Origin: Ichthyophis bannanicus
Taxonomy: Eukaryota; Chordata; Amphibia; Gymnophiona; Ichthyophiidae
DNA length: 64,000 nucleotides
NCBI GenBank assembly: GCA_033557465.1
Contig: CM066043.1
Location: 109,730,278 to 109,794,277 of the forward strand
Direction: 5' to 3'
Part shown: piece after piece, positions 22,930 through 34,078 of the stretch
How positions within the stretch are numbered: the first letter of the stretch is position 1
Layout of the letters: each line of letters begins with the position of its first letter
The notes under the pieces: generated by a model
Database searches by the model: none
Seen by the model: only the letters and a program-made list of their open reading frames with translations
What the model was told of the DNA's origin: nothing
Program-made: the position numbers and the translations under genes

Positions 22930-23366
22930 CCCAATACGTCTGTTTGCAAAATAAATTCTTATTGAAAGTCTATATTCTTTAAGACAGGATCTTTGCAAAG
23001 GGCCTCCTTAAGTTGTCTAAATGCTTGATCTGCTGCTTCTGTCTCAAGCTAGATGACTGGGTCGGGAGTTTTTCAAAAGCAAGATGAAGTCAGTGGATAA
23101 AACCGCAAAGTGTGGCACAAACTTACGGTAGGACCCTACCAGGCCTAGAAAAGCTTATAGCTGTTTTTTCGTTTGTGGGGATCTCACCTCTTGGATCACT
23201 GCAATCTTTGAGGGCATTGGTCTCACTTAGCCTCTCCCTATGCAATGCCCTAGAATACTGTACCTCCTTTTGTCCTAGAGCATACTTTTTCGGGTTTGTA
23301 GTCAGTCCCGCGGACAGCCTGACAGACAGCCGCTAGGTGTTTTAAATGAGCCTCCTAGGTAGGGGA
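22930..23366 (-). pseudogene. Gypsy RT thumb and RNase H connection
   Basis: Minus-strand translation gives EAHLKHLAAVCQA, then TTNPKKYALGQKEVQY, then FLGLVGSYRKFVPHFA, which is the classic gypsy connection motif. It ends in a QTD start of RNase H next to the L2-like insertion. One stop lies just before EAHLKH. The upstream YLDD is at about 26867-26875, beyond the inserted CR1. Confidence 0.8.
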
Positions 23367-23370
23367 AGAA

Positions 23371-23922
23371 CCAGAGTTAAAGTACCCCAAAGTTGCAGAA
23401 TCAGTGACCAGAAGGAAACGAAGGGTGGTGGTGGTTGGAGACTCTCTTCTGAGGGGTACTGAGGCGTCCATCTGCCGACCAGACTTGATGTCCAGAGAGG
23501 TATGCTGTCTGCCTGGTGCCAAAATCCAAGATGTTACGGAGAGTTTGCCGAGACTCATCAAGCCCACTGACTATTACCCAATGTTGCTAATCCATGTTGG
23601 AACAAATGATACTGCCAGGTATACCTCGGAACGTATCAAAAGTGACTTCATGGCTCTGGGACAGAGGGTGAAGCAGTTAGGTGCACAGGTGGTGTTCTCT
23701 TCATTCCTCCCTGTTGAGGGTAAAGGCCAAGGCAGAGAGGCTCGCATCCTGGAGATGAATGCATGGCTGCGTGGATGGTGTCATCGAGAGCGTTTTGGTT
23801 TCTTAGACCATGGGATGCTGTTCCAAGGGTTGCAGAGCAGAGATGGCATCCATCTGTCCAAGAAAGGTCAACGCATCTTCGGTAGTAGACTGGCTAATCT
23901 ACTGAAGAGGGCTTTAAACTAG
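23371..23922 (+). pseudogene. CR1 ORF1, esterase half
   Basis: The frame is open from the insertion boundary to a TAG at 23920-23922. It contains the SGNH-hydrolase blocks of CR1 ORF1: VVVVGDSLLRG (Ser), HVGTNDTARY (Asn) and DGIHLSKKG (Asp/His). The N-terminal coiled-coil half seen at 43047 was lost by 5' truncation, so no native start codon remains. The esterase of CR1 ORF1 proteins is thought to aid membrane or RNP handling. All visible catalytic residues are kept. Confidence 0.85.
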
Positions 23923-24032
23923 ATTCGTTGGGGATAGGTGAAGAAAGCCCAAGGGTAAGTGAAAGCCCCCAGGTAGGTGATACATTAAATACCTTTATGG
24001 AAATGGGTAACAGGGGTAACATATGAAAAGCA

Positions 24033-26790
24033 GTGTGTATAAATGCCCGTAGCATGGGAAATAAGATCCCTGATGTTGAAGCTTTGGTGGGAGTGGCAGA
24101 CTTGGATTTAGTGGCAGTTACAGAAACATGGTTCACAGAAAACCATGACTGGGATGTAACTATACCTGGCTATACTTTATTCAGAAAGGACAGGGTAGGA
24201 AGAAGGGGAGGAGGAGTGGCACTATATGTAAAAACTACTATTAAAGCTTTGGAATTACAGAGCTTAAAAGGGAGAGAGGAGGCATTGTGGGTTAAACTAG
24301 AAAGAGGGAAAGAGAAATCTATTTGCATTGGTGTGATATACAGACCTCCCTCACAAGAGGAAGAGGTGGACAGAGAGTTAATTGAAGACATACGCAGCAT
24401 TGCTAGGAAAGGGGAAGTGCTACTGATAGGAGATTTCAATATGCCAGATGTTGATTGGCACATTCCTGCTGCAGTATCATCTAGAATTAAGGAGATCCTG
24501 GATTCTCTACAGGGAGAACTATTCAGGCAATTGGTAACAGACCCCAAACGTGAAGGGACCATACTGGACTTGGGGCTTACCAATGGTGAAAGTGTTTCTG
24601 ATGTTGTAGTGGGAGATCATTTTGCATCCAGTGATCACCAGATGGTGTGGGTCAGGACTAGGGCTGTTAGAATCCATTCCAAGGTGAGGCTCTTAGACTT
24701 TAGGAAGACTAATTTTGCGAAGATGGGCCAATACCTCAGGGAGTCATTAGTGGGATGGGAACAGCTGGGGGATGTAGAAAAACAGTGGGCAAAACTGAAA
24801 GGGGATATTTTAAGGGCAACCAACCTTTTTGTTAAAATGGTAAATAAAGGCAAAAGGAAAAGGAGACCACTATGGTTTTCTAAGGAAGTAGCTGAAAAAG
24901 TGAAGAAAAAGAGGGAGGTATTCATGAAATACAAGAGATCACAGAGAGAGGAAGACAGGCATCTGTATTTGGAAAAACTTAGAGAAGCTAGCAAAGTAGA
25001 CAAGAAGGCAAAGATTCAAAAGGAGGAGGAAATAGCCAATGCAATAAAATGGGGGGATAAGACATTTTTCAGATATATTAGTGAGAAGAGGAAGGGCAAA
25101 AGTGGTATTGTCAGACTCAAGGGTGTAGGGGGGGGAATATGTAGAAGCTGATAAGGATAAAGCGGAATTGCTTAACAAATATTTTTGTTCTGTGTTCACA
25201 GATGAAGAACCAGGAGCAGGACCTCAGAAAACACCCACAAATAGGAACAGAAGCGAGGGACATCTTGAACAATTTTCAGAAGACTGTGTTCGTGAGAAAC
25301 TAGCTCAACTTAAAGTAGACAAAGCGATGGGACCGGATGGGATACACCCTAGAATACTGAGGGAACTTGGGGACGTTCTAGCAACTCCACTGACTGACCT
25401 TTTCAATGCCTCGTTGGAGTCGGGAGTAGTGCCAAAGGACTGGAGAGAGGCTCATGTGGTGCCTTTACACAAAAGCGGAAATAAGGATGTGGTTGAAAAC
25501 TACAGGCCGGTTAGTTTAATTTCGGTGGTGAGTAAATTAATGGAAACGCTGCTGAAAGAGAAAATAGTGAGGTTTCTGGAGTCCAGCGGATTACAGGATC
25601 CGAGGCAGCATGGATTCACCAGAGGCAGGTCTTGTCAGACAAATCTGATTGATTTCTTTGACTGGGTGACCAGGGAGTTGGACCGAGGGAGAGCTCTAGA
25701 TGTGGTGTATTTAGATTTCAGTAAAGCCTTTGACACTGTTCCTCACAGGCGACTTATAAACAAACTGAGCACCCTAGTGATGGACCCTAAAGTTACTGCT
25801 TGGGTTAGAAATTGGTTGGGTGGGAGGCGACAAAGACTACAAGTAAATGGAGCTCACTCTGAGGAGAAGGATGTTACCAGTGGTGTGCCTCAGAGATCTG
25901 TCCTTGGTCCGATTCTTTTTAACATCTTAGTTAGTGATATAGCGGAAGGGCTGTCGGGTAAGGTTTGCCTCTTTGCAGATGATACCAAAATCTGCAATAG
26001 AGTAGACACCAAGGAAGGTGTAGATAACATGAGGAGGGATCTAGCTAAGCTTGAAGAATGGTCTAGAATTTGGCAGCTGGGATTTAATGTTAAAAAATGT
26101 AAGGTCATGCATTTGGGCTGCAGCAATCCAAGGGAGCAATACAGTATAGGAGGTGAAGTACTTTTGTCCACTAAAGAAGAGCGGGACCTAGGCGTGGTTG
26201 TGTCTGATGATCTTAAAGTAGCTAAACAGGTAGAAAAGGCAACGGCAAAAGCTAGAAGGATGCTTGGGTGCATACGGAGAGGAATGGCTAGCAGAAAAAA
26301 GGAGGTGATAATGCCTCTGTATAAGTCTTTGGTGCGACCTCATTTGGAGTATAGTGTGCAATTCTGGAGACCGCACCTTCAAAAGGATGTGAACAGGATG
26401 GAGTCGGTGCAGAGGGTGGCTACTAAAATGATTGGTGGGCTTCATTATAAAGCATATGAGGACAGACTTAAGGATCTTAATATGTACACCTTAGAGGAAA
26501 GGCGGGATAGAGGTGATATGATTGAGATGTTTAAATACCTCCGTGGCATAAATGTTCAGGGAGAGAGCCTCTTTCAATTGAAAGCAAGTTCTGCTACGAG
26601 GGGACATGAGATGAGGGTGAAGGGAGATAGATTCAGGAGTGATATGCGGAAATATTTCTTTACGGAAAGAGTAGTGGATCCGTGGAATAGTCTCCCAGTG
26701 GAGGTGGTAGAGATGAGGACAGTAACTGAATTCAAAAAAGCATGGGACCAACACAGAGGATCTCTAAAGGTAAAAAGTGGACTGTTGTAG
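24033..26790 (+). pseudogene. CR1 ORF2: endonuclease-reverse transcriptase, one frameshift
   Basis: The first frame, 24033-25151, holds the AP-like endonuclease: CINARSMGNK, AVTETWF, RRGGGVALYVK, GDFNMPDVDW and the terminal SSDHQMV. The second frame, 25168-26790, holds the RT: MGPDGIHPRIL, ENYRPVSLISV, YLDFSKAFDTV, FADDTKI and LGVVVSDDLK, then the C-terminal WNSLPVEVV. The frames are joined at a run of eight G at 25128-25135, where a one-base indel explains the break. The usual PQGSVLG box reads PQRSVLG (about 25888-25908). The protein nicks target DNA and primes reverse transcription. Confidence 0.9.
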
Positions 26791-26866
26791 TTGTTGATAT
26801 GGCAGGACAGACTAGATAGGCCATGTGGTCTTTTTCTGTCATCATGTTTCTATGTTTCTATCATCC

Positions 26867-27075
26867 AAATACGCTGAAGCATAACTCAGATGTGTTCGTA
26901 ATACTTGATTGATAATTCTCTGGAATGCTGCAAGGGCCCCCATGAAGCCCAAAGGGGAGCACCCTAAACTGATATAGGCCCTGGTGAGTTATATAAAAGC
27001 GGTCTTTTCTTTAGATTTCTTCTCTAGTTGGATTTGTCAATATTTCGTCCACTCTCAGCATGGGATAGACATCAA
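26867..27075 (-). pseudogene. Gypsy RT palm fragment
   Basis: On the minus strand it reads FDVYPMLRVDEIL, then THQGLYQFRVLPFGLHG, then SYASAYLDD up to the CR1 insertion point. These are diagnostic gypsy RT motifs. The segment with the first catalytic Asp (an LDLTKGYW-type motif) is missing by deletion. Confidence 0.85.
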
Positions 27076-27389
27076 ACTGGGAAATGACGTTAACCCCCAT
27101 TCCCTCTCTACCTCTTTCTATTTTGCCTCTGGGAGTGGATAGGGCTTCTGCCAAACTACTTTCCCGGGGATGGTTTCAATTTGATGGACACCCATGTGAG
27201 TACATCTTGGAAAAAGGGAAAGCACATCTTAAAACTGAATTATCACATGGTTTAACTGCACTTTCTGCTGGGAAGCAGGGACTTACCTATTTTCAAGGGT
27301 TGGGTATCCCGTACCATCCCCACATCAGGGCCTAAATCTTCTCCTTTGTCGGCAGCCACCTGTCTGGTTAGCCTGTCCCAGCTTACTCA

Positions 27390-28045
27390 AGGCTTTAGTA
27401 GATTAACATGGTAGACTTGGTATTTACTGTGGCCTTGGTCCACCTCATATGTGACTGGGTCCTAGCCGCCTCCTCACCAGAAAAGAACCCCTCCATTGGG
27501 CCAACAACATGTTGGCCGAGGTGGGTACCAATACTAGTACCTAGTCTTGGGGTTGGAATTCCCTCTCCCTAGCACCTTGGTCATAATACACCTTCAGTGG
27601 GCCTGGGCCATCTTTAGGTTTTCTTTCGCGGCCTCCCAAAGTCCTGCCAGTTTCTTCCTTAGCCCCTGCAAGTAATCAGGAACCGAGGTGACTGCTTGTT
27701 TCTCATTCACCCAGGTCTCCTTTATTACCTTTAACAGACCTCAGGGCTGGGGGCCGAGCATCAGCTTGAATGGAGAGAATCGTAAGGCCTGGGACACTTC
27801 TCTATAAGCAAATAGGACATAGGGGATGAACATAGTCCATTCCCGGATGTCTTTCTCTAGGCATTTCTTTATCATGAAGATCAAGGTCTGATTGAACCTC
27901 TCTACCAGAACATCCATCTGGGGATGGTATGCAGCTGTCTTTAAATGTTTAATCCCAAAGAGCTTGAATACCTCTCCTAAATTATGGGACAAAATTGTCC
28001 TACCTGACAAAAAAATCAGCAATTCACGAGTTATTCCCCGCGCAT
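27390..28045 (-). pseudogene. Gypsy integrase core end and C-terminal domain
   Basis: Segment 27741-28022 (93 aa) reads HLKTAAYHPQMDVLVERFNQTL and then MFIPYVLFAYREV, the D-x-E half of the gypsy integrase core. Downstream on the minus strand comes YEVDQGHSKYQVYHVNLLKPW, the usual end of the integrase C-terminal domain. About 340 bp further on, the RT begins. The N-terminal zinc finger and first catalytic Asp are missing; sequence switches to a CR1 fragment near 28045. Confidence 0.85.
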
Positions 28046-28064
28046 TCGTCCTTCTCAGGGGAGA

Positions 28065-28500
28065 ATTTACATGGAATTTTAATCCACAGAAATTCTACAG
28101 TGTATTTTGTTTCCTGCAAAATCCTTTATCCTGTTTGACTCTATGCTCTCTTTAACATATAAAGCCACCCCTTCACCAATGTGATCTACCCTATCCTTGC
28201 AATATAGTTTGTAGCTTGGCATCAGAGTGTTTATCCTCTTTTCACTGGGTCTCTGAAATGTCAATTATATCTAACCTTTCATTCATTGTTATATATTTGC
28301 ATACAGGCATTTCAAAGTTTGTTTTTTTCCTAACATTAACAGTCCATTTGACGATAGGGTTAATTTGGAATATTTCATCTCTGTCTGATTTTTACTTAAA
28401 GGAACCTGGGTTACTTTTACCTTTTTGGAATCTCTATATCAGGATGCCCTAACTTCCCTGTTTTGCTAGTATCCTTCAAAGATACATCATTCCGAACCAT
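28065..28500 (-). pseudogene. CR1 endonuclease N-terminal fragment
   Basis: An ERLDIIDISET stretch upstream and the 28079-28264 frame with SYKLYCKDRVDHIGEGVALYVKES match the ETW and GGGVALYVK boxes of CR1 endonucleases. The Gly triplet reads GEG. It is broken and incomplete. Confidence 0.65.
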
Positions 28501-28599
28501 GTGCTCTATGGCAACTGTTAGCTTTCCCCATTATCTAGCTTTAAAACTGCTCTATCTCCTTTTTAAAAGTTAATGCCAGTAGCCTGGTTAAGGTGGAAC

Positions 28600-29430
28600 C
28601 CATCCTTTTGGAAATGCCCCCCCCCTTCCCCTGCTCTTCTCCAAATGTTGCCCAGTTCCTAATAAATCCAAAACCCTCTTCCTTACACCATCATCTCATC
28701 CATTCATTGAAACTCTGGTGCTCTGCCTGCCTCTTCAGTCCTGCACATGGAATGGGAAGCATTTTTGAGGACGCTACCCTGGAAGTTTTCAAATTCAACT
28801 TTCTCCTCAAAATCCTAAAATTTGACTTCCAGAACCTCTCTCCCATGTTTTTCTATATCATTAGTACCAACATGTACCAAAACAGAAAGCTCCTCCCCAG
28901 CACCATCCAAAACTTTGTCTAGGTGACGCACGAGGTCTGTCGTCTTCGCACCAGGCAGGCATGTTACCAGGTGATCCTCACGTCCACCAGCTATCTACAT
29001 ACCTAATGACTGAACCGCCAACTATAACAGCCGTCCTAACCTTTCCCTCATGGGCACATGGCCCTGAAGACACATTTTCGGTGAGAGAGGGTATTACATC
29101 ATTTAGAGGACAGGTCCTAGCTACAGGATCACTTCCTGCCACACCAAGGTAATGCTCTCTTTTCATGTGACCTCTCTCCTCCATGGCAGCAGAGGGCTGC
29201 CAGACTAGAGGTGGGACTTCTCTACTGCATCCCTGTAGATCTCATCTATATACCTCTCTGTCTGCCTTAGCTCCTCCAAGTGCACTACTCTAGCCTCCAG
29301 AGATCAGACTCATTCTCTGAAAGCAAAGAGCTCTTTGCACTTAGTGCATACTTAAGACCTCTTACCAAATGGGAGAAAATCATACATGTAACAGTCAATG
29401 CAAAAGACTGGATAGCCCCCATCTCGCTGC
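28600..29430 (-). pseudogene. CR1 ORF1 esterase fragment
   Basis: The frame 28978-29184 has TAVIVGGSVIRYVD, the position of the GDS serine box with Asp replaced by Gly. Further down, near 28850-28880, a HVGTNDIEKHG block follows in another frame. Together they identify an SGNH-type CR1 ORF1 with several breaks. Confidence 0.65.
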
Positions 29431-29480
29431 TGGACTGCTGTCTGCATCTTAGATTTAAAGATTTATTTTAGCTAAGTTAT

Positions 29481-29930
29481 GTAAAATTGCTAGGGGAATA
29501 GGGATACTTGAACCAATAGAATTATACCTAATAAGTATAAAGAACTTTTAGTGTTCCCCTCAAGGTGAACTGCAAGGACTTAATTAATCTACTCCTAAGG
29601 CCTAATAACCTGCTGATGAAAATAATCAGTTAAACCTGGAAAAGTAAGATCACTCTCTTCTCCTTAACTGCTTTAGGAGGCTATAAATAAAGGATTATGC
29701 CTGAGGCGGGTGGGAGGGATGATCTATTTATATCTGTGCTTCTAAGGCAATCTCTTAATTTCCTGGATGATTTACACTGCCCTTTGGTTTGATAGAGGGA
29801 GACTTTCAAGTTGCCCCTTTGATCTGTCACTTGACTTTAGCACCTATTTAAAACAATTTCACATTTCTCTTGCCTCCTAACTGGAAGACCTCTTTTTAAA
29901 AGGTCTGTAGAAAACAAAACAATTTCTCTC
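29481..29930. other. Unassigned spacer
   Basis: AT-rich, with no long frame and no repeat structure that I recognise. Confidence 0.45.
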
Positions 29931-31665
29931 TATCTATTTATTTATTTAGACAGTTTTGTATACCACCTTATCCTTCAATCAAAGTGGTTAACACAGATTG
30001 TAGGGATACATTTAACAGGAAAGGGGGTCAGACATACAAACATATAGTATCTACATTTAGTTCTCATCTGAGTGTGGTTGTCGGTGAGTCGATTGCAGTG
30101 GAGACCAGTGCTTGGCAAATTACATAACTTGGGCGTAGGACTCCGTGAACAAGAGGGTCTTGAAAGACTTGCGGAAGACCTTGGTGTCATTTAGGGCCCT
30201 TAGTTCCTCAGGAATGGCATGCCATAGGGGAGAAGCTGACAGTGAGGGAGCCCTTTTAGACATGGCTTGTTTTATTTTATGATATCCTGCTGGCATGCTC
30301 AATCTGTTACTATTGTTGGACCTCCTAGTTCTGCTAGTTACTTCCCTGATTATTAAAGCCTGGAGTGCATCTGCTGAACATCGGTGAATGACTTTGAATT
30401 TGTTTAGGATTGATTTGTATTTCGCCCTTGCAATTATTGGGAGCCAATGTAGTTGTTGTAGTATGGGTGTGATGTGTTCCGACTTTGCAGTGCTCGTGAT
30501 GATGCATGCTGCAGTATTCTGGACCAGTTGTAGTGGGTGGATAGTCTGTTTTGGAAGTCCTTGATATAGTGAGTTTTCATAGTCCAGAATTGGTGTTATG
30601 ATTGCTTGGCATACTGTGCGGAAGTGGTCTTGGTTGAGGATTGGTTTAAGTCTCCTGATGGTCTGTAGTCAGTGATAGGCTTTAGCCGTAGTATTGCTAA
30701 TGTGCAATTATAAGTTAAGAGCTTTGTCCAGGGTTATGCCCAGGTATCTTACTTCATCTTTTATTGCTATTGTCTTGTCTAGGATACTGATTGCCTAGGG
30801 TGGGTTGAATGTAGGATCCCTAGTGACGAACACTATAGCCTCTGTCTTGTCAAAGTTGACCATCAGGTTATTGTTGGTGAGCTACGTATTCATGTCTTCG
30901 AGGCATTCTGTCATCAAATTTATGTCAGGTGAGAGCAGGTTGACTGGGGCATAGATCATAGCATAGAGGTGGTAATGTATTTTGTCATATGATGATGTTG
31001 CATATGGGTTGAATATATATGTTAAAGAGTATGGATGAAAGTGCAAAGTCTTATGGTATTCCCTGCATGACGAGGAATTGTGCTGATTTCTTCTCGCCGC
31101 ATTTGACTTGTTGTGCTCAGCTGTTCAGGTAAGAGAACCATTTTAGGGTATTTTTGCCTATCTCCTGTAGGCGCTGTAGTAGAATGGTGTAGGATACCGT
31201 GTCGAAGGCCGTTAAGATGTCCATGAACACGAGCAGAAATCCATTCTTTATGTTGTCCATTCACTTTAGGAGATTGTCGAAGAGGGAGGTAAGCATTGAG
31301 ATGTGGTTTAAAGCCATGCTGGTGGTTGTCTAGCGGAGCATTCAGATCAATGTAATCTTGCAGTTGTCTTTGTACCGCCTTTTCGATGATTTTTGAGAGG
31401 AACGAGAGACTAGAAATGGGGCGGTAGGATTTTAAATCTGAGTGGTTTAGCGAGGGACTTTTGAGGATTGGTCGTATTGTTGCTTGCTTGAGCATGTGCG
31501 GCATGTATCCTTGCTGGAGGGATTCTTTTACAATTTTGTGAAATTGTTGACTCAGTTGGTCTTTAGTGGCTTTGATCCATGCCACGGGACATGGGTCTGC
31601 TGGTGAGGTTGTTGTATTCAGGGCATCCACTATGTTTCTCTTTGCTGAAATGAGGATACGCTAAA
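29931..31665 (-). mobile_element. L2-like LINE, second subfamily, 5' truncated
   Basis: The 3' tail at low coordinate (TATTTATTTATTTAGACAG and a TATACCACC box) matches the 8041 copy. RT fingers are at the upper end. The insertion stops within the pre-RT region near 31665. Confidence 0.75.
31022..31630 (-). pseudogene. L2-like RT fingers region
   Basis: 202 aa open. The first half is genuine: DPCPVAWIKATKDQL, SLQQGYMPHMLKQATIRPILK, SYRPISSLSFLSKIIEKAV and HQHGFKP. After about residue 110 the frame drifts into non-homologous sequence, while RT motif A continues in another frame (reading FMDILTAFDTV-like near 31190-31240). Confidence 0.75.
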
Positions 31666-31789
31666 CAATATTTACCCTATTCTACCCTCTCTGTTAAGAT
31701 ATACTCTAACTGGCTTTAATTTACGTGAAAACTGGCTTGTAATACTAGGTCCTAACTGGCTTTAATTTACCTGAAGGCTAACTTGTTAT

Positions 31790-32398
31790 ACAGAATTGCA
31801 TGCAATTCTGGTCGCCGTATCTTAAAAAGGATATGGCGTTATTAGAAAAGGTACAGAGAAGAGCCACCAAAATAGTAAAGGGGATGGAAGGATACCCCTA
31901 TGAAGAGAGGCTAAAAAGGTTAGGGCTCTTCAACCTGGAAGAGAGACAGCTGAGGGGAGATATGATAGAGGTCTATAAATTAATGAATGGAGTGGAACAG
32001 GTAAACGTAGATCAATTGTTTATGCCATCAAAATATAGAAAGACTAGGGGACATGCAATGAAGCTACAGGGTAACCTATTTAAGACTAAAAAGAGAAAAT
32101 ATTTTTTCACTCAACGTGTAATCAAACTCTGGAATTCGTTAACGGAGAATTTAGTAAAAGCTGTTAGTGTAGCCTGGTTTAAAAAAGGTTTGCACAAGTT
32201 CCTGGAGGAAAGGTCCATAAACCATTATTAAAGGGGACCCGGAATATCCACTGTTTTCCCCAATACAAGCATGTGGAACCTGTGTCTTTTAGGGAAACTG
32301 CTAGGTACTTGTGACCTAGATTGGCCACTGTTGGAAACAGGATACTGGGCTTGATGGACCTTGGTCTGACCCAGTATGGCATATCTTATGTTCTTATT
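31790..32398 (+). mobile_element. CR1 3' fragment
   Basis: A 5'-truncated plus-strand CR1 with the ORF2 C-terminus and 3' UTR. It ends in the GACCCAGTATGGCATATC / TTATGTTCTTAT tail, the same tail found reversed at 19578-19690. Confidence 0.85.
31800..32231 (+). pseudogene. CR1 ORF2 C-terminal domain
   Basis: 143 aa open to a natural stop: [23 protein letters not shown], then [41 protein letters not shown]. It is the intact C-terminal block of a CR1 ORF2 lacking endonuclease and RT, kept open by chance or youth. Confidence 0.8.
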
Positions 32399-32424
32399 AA
32401 GTCACAGCTGGCTGTAATTTTACT

Positions 32425-33836
32425 TAGAAAATATTGAGAGATTTCTCTTTCTGTGCATACTTATTCAAAGGCATGGCCTTCACCAGTTTAACTTGTATCT
32501 CAAGTGCCCAGAATATTGGTGAATCACTACTTTTAACAATTTCTATGGTTCTACTAAAAAAAAAAAAAAAAAAACGTAAAATGTAGTGACTTTGCTTTCG
32601 TAATCTTGAACAGCTGCTTCTTTGATCCCAGGTGTCTGCCACAGAAACAACAGTAAACATTCTAGTGCTACATTAAAGAGCAAGGGAGAAAGCAGGCAGC
32701 CTTGTCTTGCTAACCTTTAGAGTTCAAAATACTTGGAAAAGATCCTTTTCATCAATATTCTGGAGATTGGGTATTTATATAAAGCAGATGTGTTTCCAAA
32801 ACCCGGTGCAAACCTAAATCATACCAAGATATCTCGCACAAACCTCCACTCCAAGCAGTAAAGGCCTTCTCCATGTCTACTGCTAAGGCCCATAGAGGCT
32901 CTTATTAATTGTTCCAAGATGCAGAAGGTCTAAGACCAACCTTCCTTTATATCTGCAATGTTTCTGCAGTTCATAATCCCCAACCAGTAACATCAATTAA
33001 ATCACCAAAAACAGCTGCCATGTGCACTTCCAATACTTTAGCATATATTTTATAATCTACATTTGGGAGAGATATAGGTCTATAATTTTGTGCAGAGATT
33101 CATCTTTCCCTGGTTTTAGAAAGACTTGATATCGGCTTCTGTAAAACAGTTAATTTTCCTTCTGGCTAGTAGACTAGGGCAGAACTGCAACAACCTGGGG
33201 ACCATGTGTCAATAAAATGCTTACAGAATTCTGCATTGTATTTGTCGGCCCTGGGGCTTTCTGATTGTTCAGGTACTTTATTGCCCTTTCTACTGCCTCC
33301 AATGGAACAGGAACCTCAAATTTGAGCCAGACTTTCTTGTCACAGTTTGGGACCACCCAGAGTCAAAATAAATGGAGGCAGAATTAGGCGGTCACACTTC
33401 TGATCTATACTGCAAGCTTCTGATCATCAACACACACTTTGCCTGGGCAGATTTAAGGTCATCTGCTTGAACTCTTAACCCTCTATTGTTTTAAATATTT
33501 GGCAAGGCTTCTCCCAGCTTTATTATTTGTAGCATAATATGAGAGTGTATTTTTAAATAACTCTTCCAAAATGTCTTTAGTACTTTAATAAAATCATATT
33601 TTTCAACTAGTTTGTATAGTACCAATCTGCCTTTTGCCAAGATTATTTGTTTTTCCAATTGCCCAATTTCATTTTCTATACTGGTAATTTCTTCCCCTTT
33701 CTGTATCTTGGTCTTTCTCATACATTTAATTCTCCCTCTTCTTAAGGTTGCTTGAAAGCTTCCCAAAGAGTAGATGCTGCTATCTCAGAAACCTTGCTCT
33801 CTTGAAAGAATAAGGTTATGGCTTCAAATGTTTGAA
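32425..33836 (-). mobile_element. L1-like ORF2 fragment (RT region)
   Basis: Minus-strand translation from high to low gives an E/K-rich pre-RT block (33491-33766), RAIKYLNNQKAPGPT (33174-33356), a NYRPISLPNVDYKIYAKVLE stretch near 33010-33110, and RQGCLLSPLLFNVALE near 32660-32710. This order is the L1 RT series. Every block is in a different frame. A run of 18 A lies at 32557-32574. Confidence 0.75.
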
Positions 33837-34071
33837 CTCTTGTCATGTAGAAGACCCTTCCGAGGCTATGGAGCTGAGTGAAGCAGAAGAGTTTGCTTCA
33901 GAAACTGTCAGGCAGGCAGAGCACATGGCCCAGGGTTGCCAAGGGAAACATAAACAAAGTGAGTCACGAGAGGAGCAAACACGCCCAAGCTGCAACATAT
34001 CCCCGTGCTCAGGAGTTAAGGGAAAACACCTGGTTGGGGGAGGGGCGCAGCTAAGCCCAAAGAAGCAGGGA

Positions 34072-34078
34072 TATAAAA
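34072..34078 (+). promoter_or_regulatory. TATA box of the 1.3-kb LTR
   Basis: TATAAAA about 230 bp into the LTR, with GGGGGAGGGGCGCAG just upstream as a possible GC box. The layout fits a U3 promoter. Confidence 0.55.

Larger units (their letters stand above)
23367..26866 (+). mobile_element. CR1 LINE, nearly intact, 5' truncated in ORF1
   Basis: A 3.5-kb plus-strand CR1 begins within ORF1 and runs through ORF2 to the typical tail of short TTTCTATG repeats (26845-26866). It lies inside the gypsy RT, right next to the codons of its YLDD box. ORF2 has one frameshift and one obvious motif change, so it is young relative to everything around it. Related copies in the window are at 38391-40985 and 42990-43735. 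Confidence 0.9.
20416..28045 (-). mobile_element. Ty3/gypsy retrotransposon with integrase before RT (Gmr1-like), split by two LINEs
   Basis: Minus-strand pol pieces appear in the order integrase (28045-27390), RT palm (27075-26867), RT-to-RNase-H connection (23366-22930) and RNase H (20830-20480), then a polypurine tract and the start of an LTR at 20415. Typical Ty3/gypsy elements place integrase last; the Gmr1 group of animal gypsy elements places it before RT. An L2-like LINE and a CR1 interrupt the RNase H and RT. The 5' part (gag, protease, integrase N-terminus, 5' LTR) is absent, and a CR1 fragment abuts near 28045. Confidence 0.75.
28046..29480 (-). mobile_element. CR1 5'-half fragment (distinct subfamily)
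   Basis: Read on the minus strand it gives ORF1 first (29480 to 28600) and then the beginning of ORF2 endonuclease (to about 28050). It lacks RT and the 3' end, so it is 3'-truncated or was cut by later rearrangement at the boundary with the gypsy integrase. Sequence is distinct from the 23-27 kb CR1. Confidence 0.65.
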
